From Arcuatula senhousia (taxonomy: Eukaryota > Mollusca > Bivalvia > Mytilida > Mytilidae): a stretch of DNA of 64,000 nucleotides. A program made the position numbers and the translations under genes. Positions 11,950 through 23,324 of this stretch are shown one piece after another. The stretch covers positions 620,001 to 684,000 of the forward strand of contig OZ020311.1 of the NCBI GenBank assembly GCA_963971305.1. The letters run 5' to 3'. The notes under the pieces were generated by a model. It made no database searches. It worked only from the letters and a program-made list of their open reading frames with translations, and was not told the DNA's origin. How positions within the stretch are numbered: position 1 is the first letter of the stretch; every line of letters begins with the position of its first letter.

Positions 11950-14900
11950 CCACTATGAATTGTATTGACACTATGATTGGACTTTTAGACTCACCATTAT
12001 GAGTTGTATTGGGGCTATGGTTGGACTTTTTAGACTCACCATTATGAATTGTATTGACGCTATGGTTGGACTTTTAGACTCACCATTATGAATTGTATTG
12101 ACGCTTTGGTTGGATTTTAGACTCACCATTATGAATTGTATTGACGCTATGGTTGGACTTTTTAGACTCACCATTGTGAATTGTATTGACGCTATGGTTG
12201 GACTTTTTAGACTCACCATTATGAATTGTATTGACACTATGGTTGGACTTTTAAGACTCACCATTATGAATTGTATTGACGCTATGATTAGGTTTTAGAC
12301 TCACCATTATGAATTGTATTGACGCTATGGTTGGAATTTCGAGACTCACCATTATGAATTGTATTGACGCTTTGGTTGGACTTTAAGACTCACCATTATG
12401 AATTGTATTGACACTATGGCTGGACTTTTAGACTCACCATTATGAATTGTATTGACGCTATGGTTGGACTTTAAGACTCACCATTATGAATTGTATTGAC
12501 GCTATGATTGGAATCTTAGACTCACCAATATGAATTGTATTGACGCTATGGTTGGACTTTAAGACTCACCATTATGAATTGTATTGACACTATGGCTGGA
12601 CTTTTAGACTCACCATTATGAATTGTATTGACGCTATGGTTGGACTTTTTTGACTCACCATTATGAATTGTATTGATGCTATGATTGGACATCTTAGACT
12701 CACCATTATGAATTGTATTGACGCTATGGTTGGACTTTTAGACTCACCATCATGAATCGTATTGACGCTATGGTTGGAATCTTAGACTCACCATTATGAA
12801 TTGTATTGACCCTATGGTTGGACTTTTAGACTCACCATTATGAATTGTATTGACGCTATGGTTGGACTTTTAGACTCACCATTATGAATTGTATTGACGC
12901 TATGGTTGGACTTTTAGACTCACCATTATGAATTGTATTGACGCTATGGTTGGACTTTCCAGACTCACCATTATGAATTGTATTGACGCTATGGTTGGAC
13001 TTTCCAGACTCACCATTATGAATTGTATTGACGCTATGGTTGGACTTTTTGACTCACCATTATGAATTGTATTGACGCTATGGTTGGACTTTTTAGACTC
13101 ACCATTATGAATTGTATTGACGCTATGGTTGGACTTTTAGACTCACCATTATGAATTGTATTGACGCTATGGTTGGACATTTTAGACTCACCATTATGAA
13201 TTGTATTGACGCTATGGTTGGATTTTAGACTCACCATTATGAATTGTATTGACGCTATGGTTGGACATTTTAGACTCACCATTATGAATTGTATTGACGC
13301 TATGGTTGGACTTTTAGACTCACCATTATGAATTGTATTGACGCTATGGTTGGACTTTCGAGACTCACCATTATGAATTGTATTGACGCTATGGTTGGAC
13401 TCTTAGACTCACCATTATGAATTGTATTGACGCTATGGTTGGATTTTAGACTCACCATTATGAATTGTATTGACGCTATGGTTGGACATTTTAGACTCAC
13501 CATTATGAATTGTATTGACGCTATGGTTGGACTTTTAGACTCACCATTATGAATTGTATTGACGCTATGGTTCGACTTTCGAGACTCACCATTATGAATT
13601 GTATTGACGCTATGGTTGGACTCTTAGACTCACCATTATGAATTGTATTGACGCTATGATTGGACTTTAAGACTCACCATTATGAATTGTATTGACGCTA
13701 TGGTTGGACTTTTAGACTCACCATTATGAATTGTATTGACGCTATGGTTGGACTTTTTAGACTCACCATTATGAATTGTATTGACGCTATGGTTGGACTT
13801 TTTAGACTCACCATTATGAATTGTATCGACGCTATGGTTGGACTTTTAGACTCATCATTATGAATTGTATTGATGCTATGGTTGGATTTTAGACTCACCA
13901 TTATGAATTGTATTGACGCTATGGTTGGATTTTAGACTCACCATTATGAATTGTATTGACGCTATGGTTGGACTTTTTAGACTCACCATTATGAATTGTA
14001 TCGACGCTATGGTTGGACTTTTAGACTCACCATTATGAATTGTATTGACGCTATGGTTGGATCTTAGAATCACCATTATGAATTGTATTGACGCTATGGT
14101 TGGATTTTAGACTCACCATTATGAATTGTATTGAGGCTATGGTTGGACTTTTAGACTCACCATTATGAATTGTATTGATGCTATGGTTGGATCTTAGAAT
14201 CACCATTATGAATTGTATTGATGCCATGGTTGGATCTTAGACTCACCATTATGAATTGTTTTGATGCTATGGTTGGATCTTAGACTCACCGTTATGAATT
14301 GTATTGACGCTTTGGTTGGACTTTAAGACTCACCATTATGAAATGTATTGACGCTTTGGTTGGACTTTAAGACTCACCATTATGAATTGTATTGACGCTA
14401 TGGTTGGACTTTTAGACTCACCATTATGAATTGTATTGACGCTATGGTTGGACTTTTTAGACTCACCATTATGAATTGTATTGACGCTATGGTTGGACTT
14501 AAGAGACTCACCATTATGAATTGTATTGACGCTATGGTTGGACTTTCGAGACTCACCATTATGAATTGTATTGACGCTATGGTTGGACTTTCGAGACTCA
14601 CCATTATGAATTGTATTGACGCTATGGTTGGACTTTCGAGACTCACCATTATGAATTGTATTGATGCTATGGTTGGACTTTTAGACTCACCATTATGAAT
14701 TGTATTGACGCTATGGTTGGACTTTAAGACTCACCATTATGAATTGTATTGACGCTATGGTTTGACATTTAGACTCACCATTATGAATTGTATTGACTCT
14801 ATGGTTGGACTTTTTAGACTCACCATTATGAATTGTATTGACTCTATGGTTGGACTTTTTAGACTCACCATTATGAATTGTATTGACTCTATGGTTGGAC

Positions 14901-16111
14901 TTTTTAGACTCACCATTATGAATTGTATTGATGCTATGGTTGGACTTTTTAGACTCACCATTATGAATTGTATTGACGCTTTGGTTGGACTTTTAGGACT
15001 CACCATTGTGAATTGTATTGACACTATGGTTGGACTTTTAAGACTCACCATTGTGAATTGTATTGACACTATGGTTGGACTTTTAAGACTCACCATTGTG
15101 AATTGTATTGACACTATGGTTGGACTTTTTAGACTCACCATTGTGAATTGTATTGATGCTATGGTTGGACTTTTTAGACTCACTATTATGAATTGTATTG
15201 ACGCTATGGTTGGATTTTAGACTCACCATTATGAATTGTATTGACGCTATGGTTGGACTTTTTAGACTCACCATTATGAATTGTATTGACACTATGGCTG
15301 GACTTTTAGACTCACCATTATGAATTGTATTGACGCTATGGTTGGACTTTTTAGACTCACCATTATGAATTGTATTGACTCTATGGTTGGACTTTTTAGA
15401 CTCACCATTATGAATTGTATTGATGCTATGGTTGGACTTTTTAGACTCACCATTATGAATTGTATTGACGCTATGGTTGGACTTTTTAGACTCACCATTA
15501 TGAATTGTATCGACGCTATGGTTGGACTTTTAGACTCATCATTATGAATTGTATTGATGCTATGGTTGGATTTTAGACTCACCATTATGAATTGTATTGA
15601 CGCTATGATTGGACTTTTAGACTCACCATTATGAATTGTATTGACGCTATGGTTGGATCTTAGAATCACCATTATGAATTGTATTGACGCTATGGTTGGA
15701 TTTTAGACTCACCATTATGAATTGTATTGAGGCTATGGTTGGACTTTTAGACTCACCATTATGAATTGTATTGATGCTATGGTTGGATCTTAGAATCACC
15801 ATTATGAATTGTATTGATGCCATGGTTGGATCTTAGACTCACCATTATGAATTGTATTGACGCTATGGTTGGACTTTTTAGACTCACCATTATGAATTGT
15901 ATCGACGCTATGGTTGGACTTTTAGACTCACCATTATGAATTGTATTGACGCTATGGTTGGATCTTAGAATCACCATTATGAATTGTATTGACGCTATGG
16001 TTGGATTTTAGACTCACCATTATGAATTGTATTGAGGCTATGGTTGGACTTTTAGACTCACCATTATGAATTGTATTGATGCTATGGTTGGATCTTAGAA
16101 TCACCATTATG
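11950..16111. repeat. 43-45-bp minisatellite, left block
   Basis: Continuous tandem array, plus-strand unit about GACTCACCATTATGAATTGT followed by ATTGACGCTATGGTTGGACT and a variable T/A spacer that makes units 43, 44 or 45 bp long. Roughly 93 units here. The most constant part is GACTCACC, which on the minus strand (DGK transcript sense) reads GGTGAGTC, a consensus 5' splice site. The unit equals the last 39 bp of DGK exon 4 plus the start of intron 4. Several frames are stop-free on both strands, so 60-217-codon frames appear; these are by-products. Confidence 0.97.
14220..15815. repeat. 1,596-bp higher-order repeat, copy 1
   Basis: The marker variant GATGCCATGG occurs at 14220, 15816, 18092 and 19688. 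The first and last pairs are both exactly 1,596 bp apart, and the order of variant units between them (GTTTTGATGC, CACCGTTATG, GAAATGTATT, GACTCTATGG runs, CACCATTGTG runs) is the same. Copy 2 is at 18092-19687 with few substitutions and no net length change. Confidence 0.9.
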
Positions 16112-18079
16112 AGTAAGTAAGTAAGTAAGTAAGTAAGTAAATTCTTTATTTCAAGAGGGTTACACAGTTAGTTTTACAACCAATCTTCCCTGAGGCCCTC
16201 AATACAAATTGCAAAAGTACATTTATAATATAAAAGTGAACATTAAAATATTCATTATGATAAGAACAATACAATCAATCAGCTTTATCATTCAATGCAA
16301 TACAAAAGTTAATTGTTTTCCCTAAACATCTAAATATGTGATTGTAAAAATTTCCTTATTTTTGTTTTGAACAGATTTTTGTTTGGTACATTATGAAAGG
16401 TTGTGGGTAAATCATTCCATAAAATTGAACCAGAATATAAGAATGATTGCTTGTACATCTCAATTTTTGGTCTTGGAACAATCAATTTTTTCATTGAGTC
16501 ATTATTTCTTAAAAGGTATGGGTTATCAGAAAAATTAAACATGCTTGTAAGATAAACTGGAGCATCATCATTTATAATTTTATGCATAAGCAAGTATTTA
16601 TGATACTTGATTCGCTTGTCGGCAGTCATCCAGCCTAGTTTTTTAAATAAAGGTTCTGATGGTGCAAAGGGATCAGCATCTAGAATTACTCTAGCAGCTC
16701 TTTTTTGAAGTTTAACTATTCTTGACAGTAAATCAATTCCACACCCACCCCACACAACACAGCAATAGTCAATTAAAGGGAGGATATACCCATTATAGAA
16801 AGTATTTCTAGCAGCATGGTTTAAAAATTTCTTTATTTTTATTAATAGGTAAATTCTTGAAGAAATGTTTTTACAAATATTGTCAATTTGGCCCTTCCAA
16901 CTAAGATTTTTATCAATTTTCACACCTAACAGTTTTTCACATTCTGAAAATTTTAAAATTTCAGAATTAATTAAAAGCGCCAATGGCTGGTTGTTTAAAG
17001 AGATCTGTCTTTGTTTAGTGCCAATAAGCATACATTTGGTTTTTTCAGTATTAATAAACATGTTGTTTTTTTCACACCATTGTTCAACATTTATCAAGTC
17101 TTGCTGGACTTTGGCTTGAAGATCTTCCAGATCTTTACCAGACTTATGTAAGGTGGTGTCATCAGCATATAAATCCGTTATACAATTTTTAATTGATAAT
17201 GGGAGGTCATTTATGTAAATAACAAATAAAAGGGGCCCAATAATAGAGCCTTGAGGAACACCATATTTAATAAGGTTCTGTTCAGAATAAGAACTTCCAA
17301 TCTTTACTTGCTGGGTTCTATTGGTTAAATATGATTTAAAAAACATGAGAGCATTTTGAGAAAACCCATATAACTTAAGTTTCTGACATAATAATGTATG
17401 ATCAACAACATCAAATGCTTTTCTAAAATCCAGAAATACGGCCAAATTGATGTTTCCATTGTTCATTTCATGTAACCATTTATCAACAATATTGATAAGA
17501 GCTGTTTGACAAGAGTGGTTTGGGCGGAAACCTGACTGAGCAGGGTGTAATAATTTGTATTTTGTCAAATATTTATACATATGATTTGACACATGTTTCT
17601 CTAGAAGTTTTGAGATTGTTGGTAAAACAGAAATTGGTCGGTAATTTGTTGGAAGTTTTTTGTCACCATTTTTATAAATTGGAGTCACCTTAGCATTTTT
17701 TAACACAGATGGGAAAATACCTGTATCAATTATTCTATTAAAAATATATGTTAACGGAGAGGCAATATGCGCAGCACATAACTTCAATATTTTGGGACCA
17801 ATATTATCTGTTCCTGAAGACTTATTAACATTTAGTTTTGTAAGCTCATTGAAAACCTCAGTTGTATGAACAGGAGGGATTACAAATTTATCATGATTAG
17901 ATTGATTTAGCCTTCTTTTAATAAACATATCAAGACTTTCATTTGTGAATGAGATATTTTGGTTGCCTTTACTATTTCTTAAATTTTCAATGCACGATGA
18001 AAAGAAATTATTAAATGTATTTGCTAAATCAATATCTTTTCTTATAATTTCATGTGCATCTGTTTTTAGTTCAGAAACT
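16112..18079 (-). mobile_element. 5'-truncated LINE (Jockey/CR1/L2-like) inserted in the minisatellite
   Basis: Read on the minus strand, the element begins abruptly inside the RT-containing frame (about 18079), has about 218 bp of 3' UTR after the stop, an AATAAAG signal, and ends in about seven (TTAC) units (plus-strand GTAAGTAAG at 16116-16141). Both flanks are minisatellite: CACCATTATGA on the left and TATGAATTG on the right, so TATGA (5 bp) is a short target duplication or microhomology. The uninterrupted site exists at about 19666-19700 and 14200-14235. Tetranucleotide tails, short or absent duplications and 5' truncation fit CR1/L2-group LINEs. Confidence 0.93.
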
Positions 18080-18099
18080 ATGAATTGTATTGATGCCAT
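16330..18099 (-). CDS. LINE reverse transcriptase (ORF2 3' part)
   Basis: A 589-residue frame; the first six or so residues come from host minisatellite, the rest from the LINE. RT motifs in order: NYRPISVLP (152-160), SGFRPNHSC (189-197), motif A FLDFRKAFD (222-230), motif B GVPQGSIIGP (280-289), catalytic YADD (311-314), then KLLGVKID and a thumb/C-terminal region with VVWGGC. The endonuclease domain normally upstream in such LINEs is missing through 5' truncation, so the copy cannot be autonomous. There is no internal stop or frameshift, which suggests a young insertion. It copies LINE RNA at the nicked target. No promoter is expected to drive it here. Confidence 0.93.
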   Translation of the reverse strand: MASIQFIVSELKTDAHEIIRKDIDLANTFNNFFSSCIENLRNSKGNQNISFTNESLDMFIKRRLNQSNHDKFVIPPVHTTEVFNELTKLNVNKSSGTDNIGPKILKLCAAHIASPLTYIFNRIIDTGIFPSVLKNAKVTPIYKNGDKKLPTNYRPISVLPTISKLLEKHVSNHMYKYLTKYKLLHPAQSGFRPNHSCQTALINIVDKWLHEMNNGNINLAVFLDFRKAFDVVDHTLLCQKLKLYGFSQNALMFFKSYLTNRTQQVKIGSSYSEQNLIKYGVPQGSIIGPLLFVIYINDLPLSIKNCITDLYADDTTLHKSGKDLEDLQAKVQQDLINVEQWCEKNNMFINTEKTKCMLIGTKQRQISLNNQPLALLINSEILKFSECEKLLGVKIDKNLSWKGQIDNICKNISSRIYLLIKIKKFLNHAARNTFYNGYILPLIDYCCVVWGGCGIDLLSRIVKLQKRAARVILDADPFAPSEPLFKKLGWMTADKRIKYHKYLLMHKIINDDAPVYLTSMFNFSDNPYLLRNNDSMKKLIVPRPKIEMYKQSFLYSGSILWNDLPTTFHNVPNKNLFKTKIRKFLQSHI

Positions 18100-19687
18100 G
18101 GTTGGATCTTAGACTCACCATTATGAATTGTTTTGATGCTATGGTTGGATCTTAGACTCACCGTTATGAATTGTATTGACGCTTTGGTTGGACTTTAAGA
18201 CTCACCATTATGAAATGTATTGACGCTTTGGTTGGACTTTAAGACTCACCATTATGAATTGTATTGACGCTATGGTTGGACTTTTAGACTCACCATTATG
18301 AATTGTATTGACGCTATGGTTGGACTTTTTAGACTCACCATTATGAATTGTATTGACGCTATGGTTGGACTTTAGAGACTCACCATTATGAATTGTATTG
18401 ACGCTATGGTTGGACTTTCGAGACTCACCATTATGAATTGTATTGACGCTATGGTTGGACTTTCGAGACTCACCATTATGAATTGTATTGACGCTATGGT
18501 TGGACTTTCGAGACTCACCATTATGAATTGTATTGATGCTATGGTTGGACTTTTAGACTCACCATTATGAATTGTATTGACGCTATGGTTGGACTTTAAG
18601 ACTCACCATTATGAATTGTATTGACGCTATGGTTTGACATTTAGACTCACCATTATGAATTGTATTGACTCTATGGTTGGACTTTTTAGACTCACCATTA
18701 TGAATTGTATTGACTCTATGGTTGGACTTTTTAGAATCACCATTATGAATTGTATTGACTCTATGGTTGGACTTTTTAGACTCACCATTATGAATTGTAT
18801 TGATGCTATGGTTGGACTTTTTAGACTCACCATTATGAATTGTATTGACGCTTTGGTTGGACTTTTAGGACTCACCATTGTGAATTGTATTGACACTATG
18901 GTTGGACTTTTAAGACTCACCATTGTGAATTGTATTGACACTATGGTTGGACTTTTAAGACTCACCATTGTGAATTGTATTGACACTATGGTTGGACTTT
19001 TTAGACTCACCATTGTGAATTGTATTGATGCTATGGTTGGACTTTTTAGACTCACTATTATGAATTGTATTGACGCTATGGTTGGATTTTAGACTCACCA
19101 TTATGAATTGTATTGACGCTATGGTTGGACTTTTTAGACTCACCATTATGAATTGTATTGACACTATGGCTGGACTTTTAGACTCACCATTATGAATTGT
19201 ATTGACGCTATGGTTGGACTTTTTAGACTCACCATTATGAATTGTATTGACTCTATGGTTGGACTTTTTAGACTCACCATTATGAATTGTATTGATGCTA
19301 TGGTTGGACTTTTTAGACTCACCATTATGAATTGTATTGACGCTATGGTTGGACTTTTTAGACTCACCATTATGAATTGTATCGACGCTATGGTTGGACT
19401 TTTAGACTCATCATTATGAATTGTATTGATGCTATGGTTGGATTTTAGACTCACCATTATGAATTGTATTGACGCTATGATTGGACTTTTAGACTCACCA
19501 TTATGAATTGTATTGACGCTATGGTTGGATCTTAGAATCACCATTATGAATTGTATTGACGCTATGGTTGGATTTTAGACTCACCATTATGAATTGTATT
19601 GAGGCTATGGTTGGACTTTTAGACTCACCATTATGAATTGTATTGATGCTATGGTTGGATCTTAGAATCACCATTATGAATTGTATT
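18092..19687. repeat. 1,596-bp higher-order repeat, copy 2
   Basis: Equivalent of 14220-15815 shifted by 3,872 bp. Differences seen include CTTTAGAGACTC (about 18371) against CTTAAGAGACTC (about 14500) and AGAATCACC against AGACTCACC (about 18731 and 14859). Neither copy contains the LINE. Confidence 0.9.
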
Positions 19688-22150
19688 GATGCCATGGTTG
19701 GATCTTAGACTCACCATTATGAATTGTTTTGATGCTATGGTTGGATCTTAGACTCACCGTTATGAATTGTATTGACGCTTTGGTTGGACTTTAAGACTCA
19801 CCATTATGAAATGTATTGACGCTTTGGTTGGACTTTAAGACTCACCATTATGAATTGTATTGACGCTATGGTTGGACTTTTAGACTCACCATTATGAATT
19901 GTATTGACGCTATGGTTGGACTTTTTAGACTCACCATTATGAATTGTATTGACGCTATGGTTGGACTTTAGAGACTCACCATTATGAATTGTATTGACGC
20001 TATGGTTGGACTTTCGAGACTCACCATTATGAATTGTATTGACGCTATGGTTGGACTTTCGAAACTCACCATTATGAATTGTATTGACGCTATGGTTGGA
20101 CTTTCGAGACTCACCATTATGAATTGTATTGATGCTATGGTTGGACTTTTAGACTCACCATTATGAATTGTATTGACGCTATGGTTGGACTTTCCAGACT
20201 CACCATTATGAATTGTATTGACGCTATGGTTTGACATTTAGACTCACCATTATGAATTGTATTGACGCTATGGTTGGATTTCAGACTCACCATTATGAAA
20301 TGTATTGACGCTTTGGTTGGACTTTAAGACTCACCATTATGAATTGTATTGACGCTATGGTTGGACTTTTTGACTCACCATTATGAATTGTATTGACGCT
20401 ATGGTTGGACTTTTTAGACTCACCATTATGAATTGTATTGACTCTATGGTTGGACTTTTTAGACTCACCATTATGAATTGTATTGACTCTATGGTTGGAC
20501 TTTTTAGACTCACCATTATGAATTGTATTGATGCTATGGTTGGACTTTTTAGACTCACCATTATGAATTGTATTGACGCTTTGGTTGGACTTTTAGGACT
20601 CACCATTGTGAATTGTATTGACACTATGGTTGGACTTTTAAGACTCACCATTGTGAATTGTATTGACACTATGGTTGGACTTTTAAGACTCACCATTGTG
20701 AATTGTATTGACACTATGGTTGGACTTTTTAGACTCACCATTATGAATTGTATTGATGCTATGGTTGGACTTTTTAGACTCACCATTATGAATTGTATTG
20801 ATGCTATGGTTGGACTTTTTAGACTCACCATTATGAATTGTATTGACGCTTTGGTTGGACTTTTAGGACTCACCATTGTGAATTGTATTGACACTATGGT
20901 TGGACTTTTAAGACTCACCATTGTGAATTGTATTGACACTATGGTTTGACATTTAGACTCACCATTATGAATTGTATTGACGCTATGGTTGGATTTCAGA
21001 CTCACCATTATGAAATGTATTGACGCTTTGGTTGGACTTTAAGACTCACCATTATGAATTGTATTGACGCTATGGTTGGACTTTTTGACTCACCATTATG
21101 AATTGTATTGACGCTATGGTTGGACTTTTTAGACTCACCATTATGAATTGTATTGACACTATGGTTGGACTTTTAAGACTCACCATTATGAAATGTATTG
21201 ACGCTATGGTTGGACTTTCGAGACTCACCATTATGAATTGTATTGACACTATGGTTGGAATCTTAGACTCACCATTATGAATTGTATTGATGCTATGGTT
21301 GGACTTTCGGGACTCACCATTATGAATTGTATTGACACTATGGTTGGATTTTAGACTCACCATTATGAATTGTATTGACGCTATGGTTGGACTTTTTAGA
21401 CTCACTATTATGAATTGTATTGACGCTATGGTTGGACTTTTTAGACTCACCATTATGAATTGTATTGACACTATGGTTGGACTTTTAGACTCACCATTAT
21501 GAATTGTATTGACGCTATGGTTGGACTTTTAGACTCACCATTATGAATTGTATTGACGCTATGGTTGGACTTTTTAGACTCACCATTATGAATTGTATTG
21601 GCGTATGGTTGGACTTTTAGTCTCACCATTATGAATTGTCTTGACACTATGGTTAGATTTTAGACTCACCAAATGAATTGTATTGACGTTATGGTTAGAC
21701 TTTTAGACTCACCATTATGAATTGTATTGACGCTATGGTTGGACTTTCGAGACTCACCATTATGAATTGTATTGACGCTAAGGTAGGACTTTTAGACTCA
21801 CCATTATGAATTGTATTGACGCTATGGTTTGACTTTCCTGACTCACCATTATGAATTGTATTGACGCTAAGGTAGGACTTTTAGACTCACCATTATGAAT
21901 TGTATTGACGCTATGGTTGGACTTTCCAGACTCACCATTATGAATTGTATTGACGCTATGGTTTGACTTTCCAGACTTACCATTATGAATTGTATGGACG
22001 CTATGGTTGGACTTTTAGACTCACCATTATGAATTGTATTGACGCTATGGTTTGACTTTCCAGACTCACCATTATGAATTGTATTGACGCTATGGTTGGA
22101 CTTTCCAGACTCACCATTATGAATTGTATTGACTCTATGGTTGGACTTTA

Positions 22151-22158
22151 GACTCACC
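22151..22158 (-). promoter_or_regulatory. Exon 4 splice donor, prototype of the minisatellite donors
   Basis: Minus strand CATAATG|GTGAGTC. The exon ends at 22158 in phase 1, and the intron starts GTGAGT. Using this donor joins to exon 5 in frame. If it is skipped, the frame reads G-E-S-K-V-Q-P and stops at a TAG in the next 43-bp unit, so only the first donor gives a full-length product. Confidence 0.85.
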
Positions 22159-22316
22159 ATTATGAATTGTATTGACGCTATGGTTGGACTTTTTAGATGA
22201 AGATCTTGAGTGATTAGAGGCATCAGGTGTAGAGTCATCCCCAGCAGCCAAAGATTTCTCGATTGCAGGGTTGGCAGTGACTGCTACCGCTGGATGTGTT
22301 GATGCCGAAGTTGAAC
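22158..22316 (-). CDS. DGK: Diacylglycerol kinase (class I), exon 4 (linker)
   Basis: Acceptor TTTACTAG before 22316 and donor GTGAGT after 22158; 159 bp, phase 1 to phase 1. It encodes 52 full codons of Ala/Ser/Thr-rich linker (TSASTHPAVAVTANP, then SLAAGDDSTPDASNHSRSSS) ending KKSNHSVNTIHN plus the first base of a Gly codon. No homology to a folded domain; it lies between the two conserved parts of the recoverin-homology region. The last 39 bp (from about 22196) is identical in pattern to the adjacent minisatellite unit, so the array appears to have grown from this exon end. Position and frame rest on splice consensus and phase agreement with exons 3 and 5. Confidence 0.82.
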
Positions 22317-22887
22317 CTAGTAAATAGTGGAGCAGAATTCATTCAAGAGTAATAACCAGCAATCATAAAATTTATGACAAGTGTTAAATTTTCAGTGTAG
22401 AGGCAGAGCTTGAAAATACCAAAACATTAAGATCCTATTATCCCAACATTAAGATCCTATTATCCCCACATTTTATTTGGCTGTTTGTTTTATTCTTGTA
22501 ATATGCAATGTTTTCAACTGTCTTCAAATTTTGTCGTTTTGGGGGTTTTAATGACAGTAAAATATTTAAATAGACATTTTGATTTCTTTGCATTAATATT
22601 TGAATTGGTGCCAGATACCCTTTTCCATGAATATTTGAGCACTAACTAGTTTTATAAAATTCCAAACATGCAAAATGAATGTTACATCTAAAAGACTCAA
22701 TACCTTCAAATGATATGAAAAAATTCTATAAAAAACTCCAAAACAGCCATGCAGAAAATTGAAAAATATACAACAGAAAAAAAGGCTAGAAAGACACCCA
22801 TTCCTCAAAGTAAGAAAGTACACATGTATATATCTGTATGTCGACTACATCTAGAGAACATGCTGTCAGATTTGCATCTTGGGATAC
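22317..22887 (-). other. DGK intron 3
   Basis: 571-bp intron between donor CAG|GTATCC and acceptor TTTACTAG. It contains a 21-bp direct duplication (ACATTAAGATCCTATTATCC, about 22425-22465). Nothing else seen. Confidence 0.75.
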
Positions 22888-23257
22888 CTGCACGACTACG
22901 TTTCCCAGACTCTCCGCTGTCATGGCGACTATGACCTTTTTCGCCATGGTGACCTAATCCGTGAAGCTTTTCTGTCAAACCGTGAATTTTTTCCACAAAA
23001 CCTTGGTGTTTATCACTTTTATCCATATGCATGTCTGCCCCCAGATGAGTTATGGGGGCACACACTGTTGTTGTGGCCGTCACGGCGGCTACGTCTTTGA
23101 CATGGTGAAAGTCCTTACCAGTGGTGGCAGTAGGTGGCTGAGGGATGGTGTGTGGCTTCTTCATTAGGGAGAGGAACAAATGTTTGCACAGCTCCTCAGG
23201 GATTTCTGCTTCCATGTATATATCCATGAATTTTTTAAATCCATCGTAAGCAATGGG
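22888..23257 (-). CDS. DGK: Diacylglycerol kinase (class I), exon 3
   Basis: Acceptor GATCTTTTTCAG before 23257 and donor GCAG|GTATCC after 22888; 370 bp, phase 0 to phase 1. The first 30 codons, IAYDGFKKFMDIYMEAEIPE and following LCKHLF, match the DGK recoverin-homology consensus (FEGFKLFMKTFLEAELPD-like). The rest is a linker: Pro/Thr-rich, then a Lys/His-rich stretch (EKIHGLTEKLHGLGHHGEKG) and a Ser/Arg-rich end. This linker is longer than the corresponding segment I recall in vertebrate class I DGKs. Its role is unknown; the His pattern could bind metal or membrane, but that is a guess. Confidence 0.9.
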
Positions 23258-23324
23258 CTGAAAAAGATCAAGAACACAACATTTCAATTGCAGTAAAAAC
23301 TGTCTTAACCAACCCTTAATAATC

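Larger units (their letters stand above)
2063..22157 (-). other. DGK intron 4 (about 20.1 kb) with minisatellite
   Basis: The intron runs from donor GTGAGT (22157 downward on the minus strand) to acceptor TTTTCAG (2065-2063). Both flanking exons are phase 1. About half of it is the 43-45-bp minisatellite and the LINE inserted in it. The remaining 2063-11949 is unique or diverged AT-rich DNA with MITEs, a SINE and small tandem repeats listed separately. No further DGK exon is convincing inside it. Confidence 0.8.
18080..22195. repeat. 43-45-bp minisatellite, right block, abutting DGK exon 4
   Basis: Continuation of the array after the LINE, roughly 92 units. It contains the second 1,596-bp higher-order copy, a third partial copy from 19688, and a local duplication of a GACTCTATGG/CACCATTGTG block (about 20400-20945). 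Units nearest the exon (about 21590-22190) are more diverged (GGCGTATGG, CACCAAATG, GCTAAGGTAGG). The last unit, 22151-22195, is itself the 3' end of exon 4 with its donor. Confidence 0.97.

Noticed and set aside
20355..21008. 217-codon frame and its plus-strand partner
   Set aside because: Both are read-through of the 45-bp minisatellite unit.
11950..22195. CRISPR-like array
   Set aside because: Units are directly contiguous with no unique spacers, in a eukaryotic intron; it is a minisatellite.
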